Shown piece by piece: positions 16,657 through 26,300 of a DNA stretch of 64,000 bases. The first letter of the stretch is position 1, and every line of letters begins with the position of its first letter. The stretch comes from Streptomyces cavernae (GTDB taxonomy: Bacteria > Actinomycetota > Actinomycetes > Streptomycetales > Streptomycetaceae). A program made the translations under genes and the position numbers. The stretch lies in NCBI RefSeq assembly GCF_004023625.1, contig NZ_RPDJ01000043.1:23002-87001 (forward strand), in the 5' to 3' direction. The notes beneath the pieces were generated by a model. It had not been told where the DNA came from, did no database searches, and saw nothing but the letters and a program-made list of their open reading frames with translations.

Positions 16657-17907
16657 GTGGTCGCCACGTACGCATCCACAAAGCAGTTCGTCGGCATCGC
16701 CCCGGAGGCCGCACAAGGCACACCGGTGGCGATGACCGCCACCCAGCTCCTCACCACGTTCACACCCAGCGACAAGCCCACCTACCTCAAGGACCAGTCG
16801 TGGCACGGGTCGATGGGCACCGACGCCTTCGCGCACATCCTCGGCACCGGCACCGCCGACATCAGCCTCGGCGGCCCCGTGTACGGAGACACGGCCGGGT
16901 ACTGGCTGCGGAACATCCTCGGTGACGTGGCCGTGACCGGCACCCCGACCGGCAGCGGCGCAACCACCCTGTCCACGTCCGCCGCGGCCGGCGCAACGTC
17001 GATCACGACCGCGGCCACCATCGCGGCGGGCACGCTCGTGCAGATCGGTACCGGCGCCACCGCCGAGGTCGTCACAACCGGCGCCCCGAGTGGATCGGGC
17101 CCGTACACCATCCCGATCACGAGCGCGGGGGCGGGCCTGGCGTACGCGCACGCGTCGACGCAGGCGGTGACCCCGGTCCAGCCGGGCGGCCCGTTCACCT
17201 ACGCCTGGTCGCTGCTCAACAGTGGTGGCGGGCAGCCGCCGTCGCACAGCATCACGCACTACCTCGGCCCGACCGCCGGGACTGGTGCGCGTCAGTACCC
17301 CGGCTTCTGCCTCAGCCAGTACAACTTCACTTTCAACGCCGAGTCGGAGTTGCTCGCATGGACGGGACAGGGCACCTCGTGGCCGTCAGCCATCGCGAGT
17401 GCCGCGCCGACCGCGGCCCCCACCACCGTGCTGCCGACCGCCTCGTGGCGTACGCGGGTCGGTATCGGCGGGCCAGCGTCCGGGGGCACCCTCGTGCAGA
17501 CCGTCACGGACGGCGAGGTCAACCTCACGCGCGAGCTCCAGCCGGTGTTCACCGCCAACGGTTCCCGCACCCCGTACGTCATCCACCGCGGCGGCCTCAC
17601 CGTCGCCGGGAAACTGAACTTCTCCGCCGTGTCCGACGAGAGCGTGCTGCTCTACATGCTGAACAACACGCAGCCACCCGTGCAGATCGTGTGCGACAAC
17701 GGCCTGGCCGGTAACGCGCAGATCATCGTGCAGCTCGACATGCAGTCGGCGGCGTTCACGCAGGCCGACCCGGACACCTCGAAGGCCGCCGTCGGCTACC
17801 AGGCGTCGTTCGAGGCAAACTTCAACACCACCAACGCAGGCGGGTCCGGGGGCATGTCCCCGATCAAGGTGTCCGTGACCTGCGCTGTCCCGCCCGGCTC
17901 CTTCTGA
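16657..17907 (+). CDS. Major tail tube protein
   Basis: This 416-aa protein lies directly upstream of the tail chaperones, the expected place for the tube subunit. The tube-like portions are the N-terminal part (KQFVGIAPEAAQGTPVAMTA ... GTGTADISLGG) and the C-terminal part (GEVNLTRELQPVFTANG ... GLTVAGKLNFSAVSDE). A Gly/Ser/Thr/Ala-rich stretch at about 90-170 looks like a surface Ig-like insertion. The protein polymerises in stacked hexamers around the tape measure. The start is GTG at 16657, 3 bases after the previous stop. A hairpin follows at 17933. Confidence 0.8.
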   Translation: MVATYASTKQFVGIAPEAAQGTPVAMTATQLLTTFTPSDKPTYLKDQSWHGSMGTDAFAHILGTGTADISLGGPVYGDTAGYWLRNILGDVAVTGTPTGSGATTLSTSAAAGATSITTAATIAAGTLVQIGTGATAEVVTTGAPSGSGPYTIPITSAGAGLAYAHASTQAVTPVQPGGPFTYAWSLLNSGGGQPPSHSITHYLGPTAGTGARQYPGFCLSQYNFTFNAESELLAWTGQGTSWPSAIASAAPTAAPTTVLPTASWRTRVGIGGPASGGTLVQTVTDGEVNLTRELQPVFTANGSRTPYVIHRGGLTVAGKLNFSAVSDESVLLYMLNNTQPPVQIVCDNGLAGNAQIIVQLDMQSAAFTQADPDTSKAAVGYQASFEANFNTTNAGGSGGMSPIKVSVTCAVPPGSF

Positions 17908-17932
17908 CCCCACGGCCGGCTTCCCCCTGTCT

Positions 17933-17965
17933 GCGGTCCTGGAGAAGGAAGGGCTCCGGGACCGC
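17933..17965 (+). terminator. Hairpin between tail tube and tail chaperone genes
   Basis: GCGGTCC TGGAG (from 17933) pairs with CTCCG GGACCGC (to 17965), with one G-T pair and a 9-base loop. No T run follows. It may limit read-through so that tail tube is made in excess over chaperone and tape measure. Confidence 0.5.
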
Positions 17966-17996
17966 ACCCCCCTTCCACCTGAGAGGTCAAACCCTC

Positions 17997-18359
17997 ATGT
18001 CCGACCGTCACTCCCTCGTAGCCGAAGGCTCCTGGGTCCAGCTCCGTGACCCGCGCACCCTCAAGTCCGGCGACAAACGGCGTGTGCTGCGCGCGATCCG
18101 CGACACCGGCGAGACCGGCGAAGTCGCGCTCAGCATGCTCGACGCGATCGCCATCGTCGCGATCGAGACGTGGAGCCTGGCACTGCCCGTGCCCGCGGTG
18201 GACGTCGCCGCGCTGGACCTCATGGAGATCGCGGACTACGACAAGCTGTCCGACCTCCTCGCCCCGACGCAGGAAGCCCTCTTCCCGACGCCGGTAGACG
18301 CCGAGAGCCCGGAACAGGCGGAGGACCCGCAGTCCCCTACCGAGCCTTCCGCCGCATAG
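17997..18359 (+). CDS. Tail assembly chaperone (gpG-like)
   Basis: The 120-aa protein lies between tail tube and tape measure. It has a helical core (KRRVLRAIRDTGETGEVALS, SMLDAIAIVAIETWSLALP, LDLMEIADYDKL) and an acidic, Pro-rich end. This is the usual first product of the G/GT chaperone pair, which coats the tape measure and nucleates tail tube assembly. The open -1 frame that overlaps its end supplies the GT extension. Confidence 0.75.
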   Translation: MSDRHSLVAEGSWVQLRDPRTLKSGDKRRVLRAIRDTGETGEVALSMLDAIAIVAIETWSLALPVPAVDVAALDLMEIADYDKLSDLLAPTQEALFPTPVDAESPEQAEDPQSPTEPSAA

Positions 18360-18598
18360 TCGCGCGGCTGGAAGGACGCCCCGTCCCAGGCAGCGAGACG
18401 CTGCCGCCCACGCTGCTGGAGGAAGCAGCCGACTACGCCTTCTTCGCCGAACGCTGGGGCTGGCCCCCGTCCGTGGTCGACGAACAGCCCGCGTGGATCC
18501 TCGATCGGCTACCGACCCTCGCGGCCGCGTGGGACGAAGCCAAGGCCGCCGTCAACGAACGCGCCGCCCAAGAGGCAGAGAGCCAAACGGGGAGGTGA
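18333..18598 (+). CDS. Tail assembly chaperone C-terminal extension (gpGT-like, by -1 frameshift)
   Basis: The -1 frame relative to the upstream chaperone stays open to TGA at 18598. After a shift it encodes PYRAFRRIVARLEGRPVPG ... EEAADYAFFAERWGWPPSVV ... WILDRLPTLAAAWDEAKAAV, a helical T-like domain with no good start of its own. The most likely slip is at TCCCCT (18333-18338), where proline codon CCT can re-pair as CCC. It is not a textbook heptamer. Presence of G then GT is conserved in long-tailed phages, so the fusion is well supported even though the exact site is not. Confidence 0.65.
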
Positions 18599-18605
18599 CG
18601 GGCTG

Positions 18606-19049
18606 GTGGACGTCCACGTCAACGTCCAGAGCGACGACCCGCTCGCCGCCCTGGACCAGCTCGCGCTGAGGGTACGCACCGCCACCCGCAAAGGCGCCAA
18701 GGAAGCCCTTCGCCTCGTGCACCGCCGTGCCTGGGCCCAGCTGTCGCGCTACTACCACCCGCCGAACACGCCCATCCCGTCACCGCCAGGCCAGCCACCA
18801 GCCCGAATCACCGGGCACCTGCGCGGCTCGCTGTCCCCGACCGGCCCCTTCCCGACAGCGGGGGGCTTCGGCGGCCGGCTCGGTCCCACGGCCGTGTACT
18901 CACGCATCCAAGAACTCGGCGGTCGGGCCGGCCGAGGCCACTCGGTGACGCTGCCGCCCCGCCCCTACATGCGGCCCACCAGGGCGTCGGTCATCGCTGA
19001 CGGCTCGCTGCGCCGCGCGTTCATCGGCGCCTGGCGCCGCGCCCTGTAG
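18606..19049 (+). CDS. HK97 gp10-like tail component
   Basis: The 147-aa protein contains VHRRAWAQLSRYYHPPNTP, ARITGHLRGSL and the ending VYSRIQELGGRAGRGHSV then LPPRPYMRPT. This SxIxEFGG ... PxPFxRP ending is characteristic of the HK97 gp10/phage morphogenesis family, which joins tails to heads. The start is GTG at 18606. It is unusual that this gene sits after the chaperones rather than before the tail tube. Confidence 0.7.
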   Translation: MDVHVNVQSDDPLAALDQLALRVRTATRKGAKEALRLVHRRAWAQLSRYYHPPNTPIPSPPGQPPARITGHLRGSLSPTGPFPTAGGFGGRLGPTAVYSRIQELGGRAGRGHSVTLPPRPYMRPTRASVIADGSLRRAFIGAWRRAL

Positions 19050-19088
19050 CCCCTGCCCGGCACGAACAACTGAACAAGGGGAGGGCCC

Positions 19089-22000
19089 GTGTCCGACTAC
19101 CTGCCCCCCGTGGTCCTGGAGCTCGAGGGCCGGGACGCTCAACTGCGGGCGACCTTGGCAGCGGCCAAGGCGGAGGTGCGCCGGTTCACCACCGATGTCG
19201 GCAAGATGCAGGCCTCCGTCAGCCTCAGGGCGGACATCGCCAACGGTGAGATCCAGAAGATCCAGCAGCGCATCGGACGGATCCGCGGCACGGTCCGTGT
19301 CGGTCTCCGTGTTGACGAGACGTCGGCCGCCGCCGCACGCACGCGCTTGGACGAGCTGACGCGGGACCGGGACCTGAACGCGAACGTTGGCGTAAGGCTG
19401 GATATCGCGGCTGGCGAGGTCCAGAAGCTTCAGCAGCGAATCGGGCGCATCAGGGCCACTGTCCGTGTCGGGCTTCGCCTCGACGAGCCGGCCGTCACCG
19501 CCGCACAGACGCGCCTGGACGAGCTGACCCGGGACCGGACGGTAACGATCACCACCCGCACGGTCGGGGGCGCGCCCGGAGGCGGCGGGGGAAGTGCTGG
19601 CGGCGGCCGTGGTGCGCTCGTAGCACTGGCGACGCTTGCCCCGGCGCTCGCCCCGATCGCCGCGCGGGCGGCCGCGGTATCGGCCTCGGTCGGCGCCGCC
19701 GCCGTGGCCGTGGGCGTGTTCGGTGTGGCGGTCAAGTCACAGCTGTCGGCCCTGAGCGACGCTGCCGACGCGCAGAAGAAGTACAAGGACGCCGTTGACC
19801 AGTACGGTCCCGCGTCCCAGCAGGCGGCGAAGGCGCAGCAGGAGCTGGCGCGGACCCTCGCCACGATGCCGCCCGCGAGCCAGCGGGCGGCCGCCGCGTT
19901 CTCGAACCTCAAGAGCAGCCACGAGGCCTGGTCGGACTCGCTGTCGCAGTTCACGATGGTCCCGGTAACGCAGGGCATTGGAGTCCTCCAAGCGCTGCTG
20001 CCGAAACTGTCGCCGCTGGTGAAGGACACCTCCGTCCAGTTTACCCGGCTCACCACGCTCCTCGGCGGCGGCATCAACTCCGGCGCGTTCGACTCCCTGA
20101 TGGCCAGGTTCACCGAGTTCGCCGACGGCGCCCTCACCAGGGGCGTCGACAAGGCCGTCCACCTCGCTCGGGTGCTGGCCGAGGGTGGCGGTGACGGCGC
20201 TTTCTCCCAGTTCATGGCCTACGCCAAGGCCAACGGGCCACTCGTGGAGGAAACGCTCGGGAACCTCGCCGCCGCCGTCACCAACATCCTGAAGGCGGCT
20301 GGGGAGGCCGGGCCGGGCTTGCTCAGCTTGGTCAACGCGTTCGCGCAGCTCGTGGCCGCCGTCCCCCCGTCGGTGCTCGCCACCCTCCTGCAGGTCGCCG
20401 CAGCGATGAAGCTCATCGCCCTGACCAGGGCCGGGATCCTCGCGACCACCGGCGCCGTCGCAGGCCTGACGGGGCGCCTCACAACGCTGTCGGCAGCGTC
20501 CGCCGCCGCTGGCGGCGGCTTGGCCGGGTTGCGTGCAGCGTTCCTCTCCCTGAGCGCGGCCGCCAAGGGAACAATCATCGTGGCGGCGCTCGTCGCCGTC
20601 GGCGTGGCCGTAGCGAAGCTGGCTTCCCTGGGGCGGGAGGCGCCCCCGGACGTCGACCAGCTGTCCAAGTCACTCGGCCGACTCGGCGAAACGGGGAAGG
20701 TCAACGGTGAAGCGCTGAAGGCGTTCGGCGCGGACCTGGGCGAGCTGCGAGACAAGGTCAAGTCGTTCGTCGACCCAAGCACCGTCGACAACATTCAGCA
20801 GACCCTCGTCAAGATTGCCACGCTCGGCACCACGGATAGCACCCCGGTCAAGGAGGCCAAGGAGAACTTCGAGGCCATCGACAAAGCGCTCGCCAGCCTC
20901 GTCCAGAACGGAAACGCTGACCTCGCCGCCGCAGCCCTCGAAAAACTGAAGGCCGCCTACGCCAAGGGCGGCCAGGACGTCGGCCAGTTCTCCTCGCGAC
21001 TGACGGAGTACAAGAACGCGATCGACGACGCCAAGTTCGCGCAAGAACTGGCGGCCCAGTCGCAAGGCTTGTTCGGGCAGCAGGCACTGGCCACTAAGCA
21101 GACCCTCGACGCGCAAAAGGCCAGCGCCGACGGGCTCAGGCAGAGTCTCCAAGCGCTCAACGACGTGCAGCGCTCCGCCCTGGACGGCCAGATCGGCTTC
21201 CAGGCAGCGATCGCAGCCGCCACGAGGGCCGCTGAGGAACACGGCCGCGCCCTGAGCGTGAAAGACGGGCAGCTCCAGTTGGGCACGCAGAAGGCCCGCG
21301 ATCAGGCGCAGGCCCTGTCGGACCTGGCGGCGAAGACCGACGAGGCCGCGGCGACCGCGCGAGAGAACGGCGCCTCCTGGCAAACGGTCAACGGCATCTA
21401 CGAGCAGGGCCGCAAGAAGCTCATCGAGGTCGCCCAACAGATGGGTCTCGACAAGGACCAGGCCAAGCAACTCGCCGACCAAATCCTGAAGATCCCGGAC
21501 AAGACGGCGCGCGTGAAGATGGAAGCCGAGGACGCCAGGCGCGACCTCGACGCCTTCATCGCCGCGGTGAAGAGGTCTCCCGGGGCGAAGTCCGTCACGC
21601 TCAAGACTTTGTCCGCTCAGGCCGAGAAGATCCTCGAAGGTTTCGGGTACAAGGTCACGCACCTCAAGGACGGCTCCGTCACGGTGTCCGCCAAGACAGG
21701 TGCGGCAGTACGGGACATCGGCGCCGTGCAGGCGGCGCGAGACAAGCTGTCCGGCAAGACGATCACGATCACGACCAGAAAAGTCACGGTCTTGTCGACG
21801 ATCGTGTCGAACGGTGCGTCGAGCCAAGCTGATGCCCTGCGCCGGCAAGCGGAAAGATTCGGCAGGGCCCGCGGCGGGCCGGTGCGGCGGGCGGCTGGCG
21901 GCCCGGCGCAGTACTTCGGCGAGGGCGGCTACGTCGACGGCCCGGGCACGCCCACGTCGGACAGCATCCTGGCCACGTTCGGGTCCGGCGCGATGGCCCG

Positions 22001-23318
22001 GGTGTCGACGACCGAGTATGTGGTGCAGGCGTCCGCCGTGCGGAAGTACGGGGTGCGGCTGCTGGACGAGCTCAACGCCGGGCGTCTGAAACTCCCTGCG
22101 TTCGCGAAAGGTGGTCTCACCCAGAAGCAGAAGGCCGCTCGCGAAAAGGAGCAGGCCGCGCGCCGGGAGATATCCGGGCAGATGGGCATCTCCTATTTCG
22201 GAAAGGTCGCTGGCTACCAGCGCACTCCGCTTGAGAAGGCACTCGGTAAGCCAGCCGACTTGGGCAGCCTGGTGTCGTCGTTGAACGGGCTGCGGGGCCA
22301 GATCAAGACTGCCTTCCACGGCAAGACCGAGTCCTCGCTTCTGAAGCAGTTGGACAAGGCCGGAAAGAGCCTGATCAAGTACGACAAGCAGCTCACCGCG
22401 GTCACCTCCAGCCTGGCGAAGGCCAAGGACAAGCTCAACGACCTGAAGACCTCGGCGAAGCAACTGAAGGAGTCCGTCGCCTCGGCCATCCTGTCGGGCA
22501 GCAGCGTCGTCACGCAGGCTCCGCAGGAAGGGTTCTCCCTCACCAGCCAGGACGTGGTCAACAACATGCGTGACCGGCTGGCGAAGACCCAGCAGTTCAC
22601 GGCCCAACTGGAGACACTGAAGAAACGCGGCCTCAGCGCTGACCTGCTGGAGCAGATCGCGTCCGCAGGGGTCGACCAGGGTGGTGCGACGGCGACCGCT
22701 TTGGCCGGCGCGAGTGACGCCACCCTCAAGCAGCTCAACCAGATGCAGTCCCGGCTGAAGTCTGCTGCCAACGCGGCAGGCTCGACGGTCTCTGACTCCA
22801 TGTACGGCGCCGGAATCAGGGCCGCCGAGGGGCTCGTGAAGGGCCTGGAGGCGAAGAAGAAGGCGATCGAGAGCACCATGATGGCCATCGCACTGAGCAT
22901 GGAGAAGGCCATCCGCAGGGCCCTGGGCATCAAGAGCCCGTCCACCGTGATGGCGAGGGTGGGCGACTTCACGGCGCTGGGCTTCGCCCAGGGCGTCGAC
23001 CGAAGCCGCAAGCATGCGGTGATCGCCGCGCAGAAGCTGGCCATGTCGGCGCGTCAGGGGGTCACCCTGAAGCACAAGATGATCGCCGCTCGGGGGCTGG
23101 CCATGTCGATGGAGCAAGGCGCCGCCCTCACTGGCCAGCCGGTCCCTCTGCCTGCCGTCCGGCCCGACGCCGCCCCGATCGTGCACCACTACTACGAGCC
23201 GCACATCACAGTCGAGGGTCATGTCATGACAGAGCGGAATCTTAGGGACGTCGTCGAGAAGCAGATGCTCCGGCTCGGCATGCGTAACCCGACGACGTAC
23301 GCGCAGTACAAGCGCTGA
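19089..23318 (+). CDS. Tape measure protein
   Basis: The 1409-aa protein has long helical and coiled-coil stretches and hydrophobic segments near residues 177-215 (LVALATLAPALAPIAA and on), 435-460 and 495-510, as is typical of tape measures that also form a channel during DNA entry. A 56-residue tandem duplication lies near the N-terminus. The C-terminal region has the tape-measure ending AIRRALGIKSPSTVMARVG. At about 0.15 nm per residue the tail would be roughly 210 nm. The start is GTG at 19089 after a GGGGAGG site. Confidence 0.92.
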   Translation: MSDYLPPVVLELEGRDAQLRATLAAAKAEVRRFTTDVGKMQASVSLRADIANGEIQKIQQRIGRIRGTVRVGLRVDETSAAAARTRLDELTRDRDLNANVGVRLDIAAGEVQKLQQRIGRIRATVRVGLRLDEPAVTAAQTRLDELTRDRTVTITTRTVGGAPGGGGGSAGGGRGALVALATLAPALAPIAARAAAVSASVGAAAVAVGVFGVAVKSQLSALSDAADAQKKYKDAVDQYGPASQQAAKAQQELARTLATMPPASQRAAAAFSNLKSSHEAWSDSLSQFTMVPVTQGIGVLQALLPKLSPLVKDTSVQFTRLTTLLGGGINSGAFDSLMARFTEFADGALTRGVDKAVHLARVLAEGGGDGAFSQFMAYAKANGPLVEETLGNLAAAVTNILKAAGEAGPGLLSLVNAFAQLVAAVPPSVLATLLQVAAAMKLIALTRAGILATTGAVAGLTGRLTTLSAASAAAGGGLAGLRAAFLSLSAAAKGTIIVAALVAVGVAVAKLASLGREAPPDVDQLSKSLGRLGETGKVNGEALKAFGADLGELRDKVKSFVDPSTVDNIQQTLVKIATLGTTDSTPVKEAKENFEAIDKALASLVQNGNADLAAAALEKLKAAYAKGGQDVGQFSSRLTEYKNAIDDAKFAQELAAQSQGLFGQQALATKQTLDAQKASADGLRQSLQALNDVQRSALDGQIGFQAAIAAATRAAEEHGRALSVKDGQLQLGTQKARDQAQALSDLAAKTDEAAATARENGASWQTVNGIYEQGRKKLIEVAQQMGLDKDQAKQLADQILKIPDKTARVKMEAEDARRDLDAFIAAVKRSPGAKSVTLKTLSAQAEKILEGFGYKVTHLKDGSVTVSAKTGAAVRDIGAVQAARDKLSGKTITITTRKVTVLSTIVSNGASSQADALRRQAERFGRARGGPVRRAAGGPAQYFGEGGYVDGPGTPTSDSILATFGSGAMARVSTTEYVVQASAVRKYGVRLLDELNAGRLKLPAFAKGGLTQKQKAAREKEQAARREISGQMGISYFGKVAGYQRTPLEKALGKPADLGSLVSSLNGLRGQIKTAFHGKTESSLLKQLDKAGKSLIKYDKQLTAVTSSLAKAKDKLNDLKTSAKQLKESVASAILSGSSVVTQAPQEGFSLTSQDVVNNMRDRLAKTQQFTAQLETLKKRGLSADLLEQIASAGVDQGGATATALAGASDATLKQLNQMQSRLKSAANAAGSTVSDSMYGAGIRAAEGLVKGLEAKKKAIESTMMAIALSMEKAIRRALGIKSPSTVMARVGDFTALGFAQGVDRSRKHAVIAAQKLAMSARQGVTLKHKMIAARGLAMSMEQGAALTGQPVPLPAVRPDAAPIVHHYYEPHITVEGHVMTERNLRDVVEKQMLRLGMRNPTTYAQYKR
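19233..19538 (+). repeat. Tandem duplication inside the tape measure gene
   Basis: Two copies, 19233-19370 and 19401-19538, have a period of 168 bp (56 codons). Both encode GEIQKIQQRIGRIRGTVRVG-like sequence and end in TRLDELTRDR. The copies have diverged at several codons. Duplications of this kind lengthen the tail by a fixed step. Confidence 0.8.
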
Positions 23319-23366
23319 CAGCCGAGGATCGAGCGGCGCCGCCGGGCGCCGGAAAGGTGGCGCCCG

Positions 23367-26300
23367 GTGGCCAAGCTCGCCGAACTCGTGGACGCGTTCA
23401 CGGACCCGACGATCAACACCGTGAGGTGGGCTGGTTCCAGCCCTGGACAGTACGCGCTCGATGCGGAGCGGGACCTGGTGACGTTGAACGTGGGCGCCGC
23501 GCCGAACACCTACTACAGCTTCGGCTCGGGCGCTACGTACGACGCCACCGGCAGCTCCCTGTACGCGCAGATGTGGCCCGTCTTGAACGGCTCGGCCACG
23601 GTGAGCACGTCCTTGAAACTGGATGCGGGCTCCAACAACGCAGCCAGCATCGCGGTCTGGGGCAACGGCACCTTCATGCTCCAGATCACGACCGGGGGCG
23701 TGTTCGCAAACACGCCCCTGCCAACCTACGACCCGAGCGCGCACCGCTGGTGGCGGCTGTCGGAGTCGGAGGGCACCTTCCGCGTCGCCACCAGCCCCGA
23801 CGGCCAGACGTGGACCACCCTGGCGAGCGCACCGTACGCGTGGGACGCGGCCTCTGCTCGCGTGTTCTTCCAGACCGGCACCAGCACCGCCCAGTCGGCC
23901 GGCCAGGTCGCAGGGATAGCCCACATCAACACCCTCGCAGGCGGTGACAGCTACCCGAAGGTCTCCACGCTCCAGGAACCGTTCACGGCCACGAGCCTGA
24001 ACACGGGCGTGTGGAATTCCGTCTCGACGGGCCAGTACTCGCTCGACACGGTGAACGCTCACCTGCTGTTGAACGTGGGCACCACCTCGGGCACGTACCA
24101 CAGCCTCGGGGCGACCGGCCCCTACAACGCGACCGGCTCAGCTCTGTACGCGCGGGTCACCCCGGCCCCGGTCGGCAACGGCGGCATCACCACGGTCATG
24201 AAGCTGGACGCCGGACGGAACAACGCGGTTCAGGTGCTGGCCGCCTCGAACGGCTTCTTCGCCCTACAGGTCCAGCGCCACGGCAACTACGTCACCGTCA
24301 ACCTGCCTCCGTACGATCCGCACGCCCACCGCTGGTGGCGGCTGACGGAGAAAGACAGCACGCTCGTCTTCGCTGTCAGTGCGGACGGTTGGACGTGGAC
24401 TGACCTCCGCACGCTGTCGTACGCCTGGCCGTTCACCTCCTGCCAGGTCTACTTCCAGACCGGCACTAACAACGACCAGCCCCCGGGCCTGGCCGCCACC
24501 ATCGCGCACGTCAACACCCGGCTCGGCGGGCAGCTCAACCCAGCATGGCCCCGCGTCGAGGACGGGTGGGGAGCGTTCTGGAACGCCAACGCCGGCACCC
24601 AGCCGCTCGACCGGTACGTCGAGGTCACCGACCGCACCCGCGGCACCGTGTCGGTCAGCCGGGGCCGCCAGTACGAGCTTGACCAGGTGCGGAGTGGCGA
24701 GGCGTCGCTGACGCTGGCGAACACAGAAGGGGAGCTGGACCCGGTCAACACCTCAGGGCCCTGGTCCGGGCACATTCAGCCGTACCAGCCCTACCGACGG
24801 CGGGCGCAGTGGCCACCGACGGTGAACCTACTGGACCAAGGCCCAGCGACCGGCGGCGACGGCTACCCCACCGGCGCCATCCCGACAGTCGCTGGCGGCC
24901 TCAGAATCAGCTCCGCAACCGACTCCAGCGGCGGCAGCATCGTCGCGACGTCGGCGTGGCAGGGCAGCAACGTCTTCCAGTTCTCCGTCCCGAACGGCGC
25001 AGCTGGGTTCACCCGAATCGGCTGGACCTTCGGGCCCGGCGTCGTCCCGGGCCAGACGTACACGGTGCAGCTACGAGCCCGGAACATCACCCCGGGAACC
25101 ACCCTGTCAGTGCGAGCGTTCATCGGCTCGTACACAACCCTGTTCAACTCGAACCTCCTCTTCGGGCCGCCGGCCACGCTGACCGGATCGGCGAATGCCG
25201 ACTGGACGACGCTCACTGCGACCGTCACCATCCCAGCCGGCCGTGGCGCGATGAGCTGCGGGCTCGCCCTGGACAGCGCTGCGGCCGCGGCCGCCTGCTC
25301 CATCCAGGTGGACGGCTGGCAGTTGGAGAAGGGCAGCACGGCCTCCGCCTGGCAGGCGCCCGGCGTCTGGTACTCCGTGTTCGCAGGGTTCCTCGAGCGG
25401 TGGCCGTCCTCCTGGGACATGGACGGCCTGTACGGCGTGGTCCAGCCGACCGCAGTGGACGCATTCGCGTTGCTGTCCCAAAAGACGCTGTCGGACCCGC
25501 TCACCCAGGAGATCAACAGCAACAGCCCGAGGTTCTTGTTCAAACTGGACGATCCGGCTGGGGCAACGTCGGTGGCGGACTGGACCGGCACGTACCCGCC
25601 CGCGCAGCTCGGCATTTCCAAGTACGGTGCCGGGTCGCTCGGGTTCGGCACCGCGATTACCTCGACAGGCTCCGGCGGGGCCTACACGGGCAGCACCGGC
25701 ACCGTCGCCACCCTCAACAACTCCAACCCGGGCACCAACTTGATCAGCGGCGGTGCGACCTTCATCAAGCTGAATTCGGCGGGCATCACCGGGCCGACGA
25801 ACCCGACGACGTGGACCCGCATGATCGCCTTCCGGTACACGGGGCCCATCCCGACCGCCGCGGCGTGCCTGTGGTCCTCGATGGACCGTCAGCGCACCAA
25901 CGGCCCCAGCGGCTCGCACATCTACGTGTACCTGGGAGCCGACGGTAAACCCGTGCTCGCGCTCCAGGGCCCGACGGGCACCGGGTCGAACTTCTATTTC
26001 GGTGGCGCTACCAACTGCGCGGATGGCAACTGGCACCTGCTGATCTTCGGCTACAGCGAGTCCAGCGGACAGCTCAGACTCGCGCAGGACGGCGTGACCA
26101 CCACCGTTTCCGGCCTGACCAGCAGCTACACCCCGACCGGTATCGTCGGCGACAGCCTTGGCGGGTTTGTAGACGTCACCATCGGAAACGGAACCACCTG
26201 GAACTTCAAGGGAGACATCAGCTTCGCCGCAGAGTTCCCCGGGTTCCTGTCCCCGACCGCCATCGCCAACCTCTACGCGGCCTGGAAGTCGGCGTGCTCC

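Noticed and set aside
20670..24101. A 1143-codon minus-strand frame opposite the tape measure and tail-tip genes
   Set aside because: It mirrors strong + strand genes with recognisable domains; high third-position GC leaves the opposite frame open.
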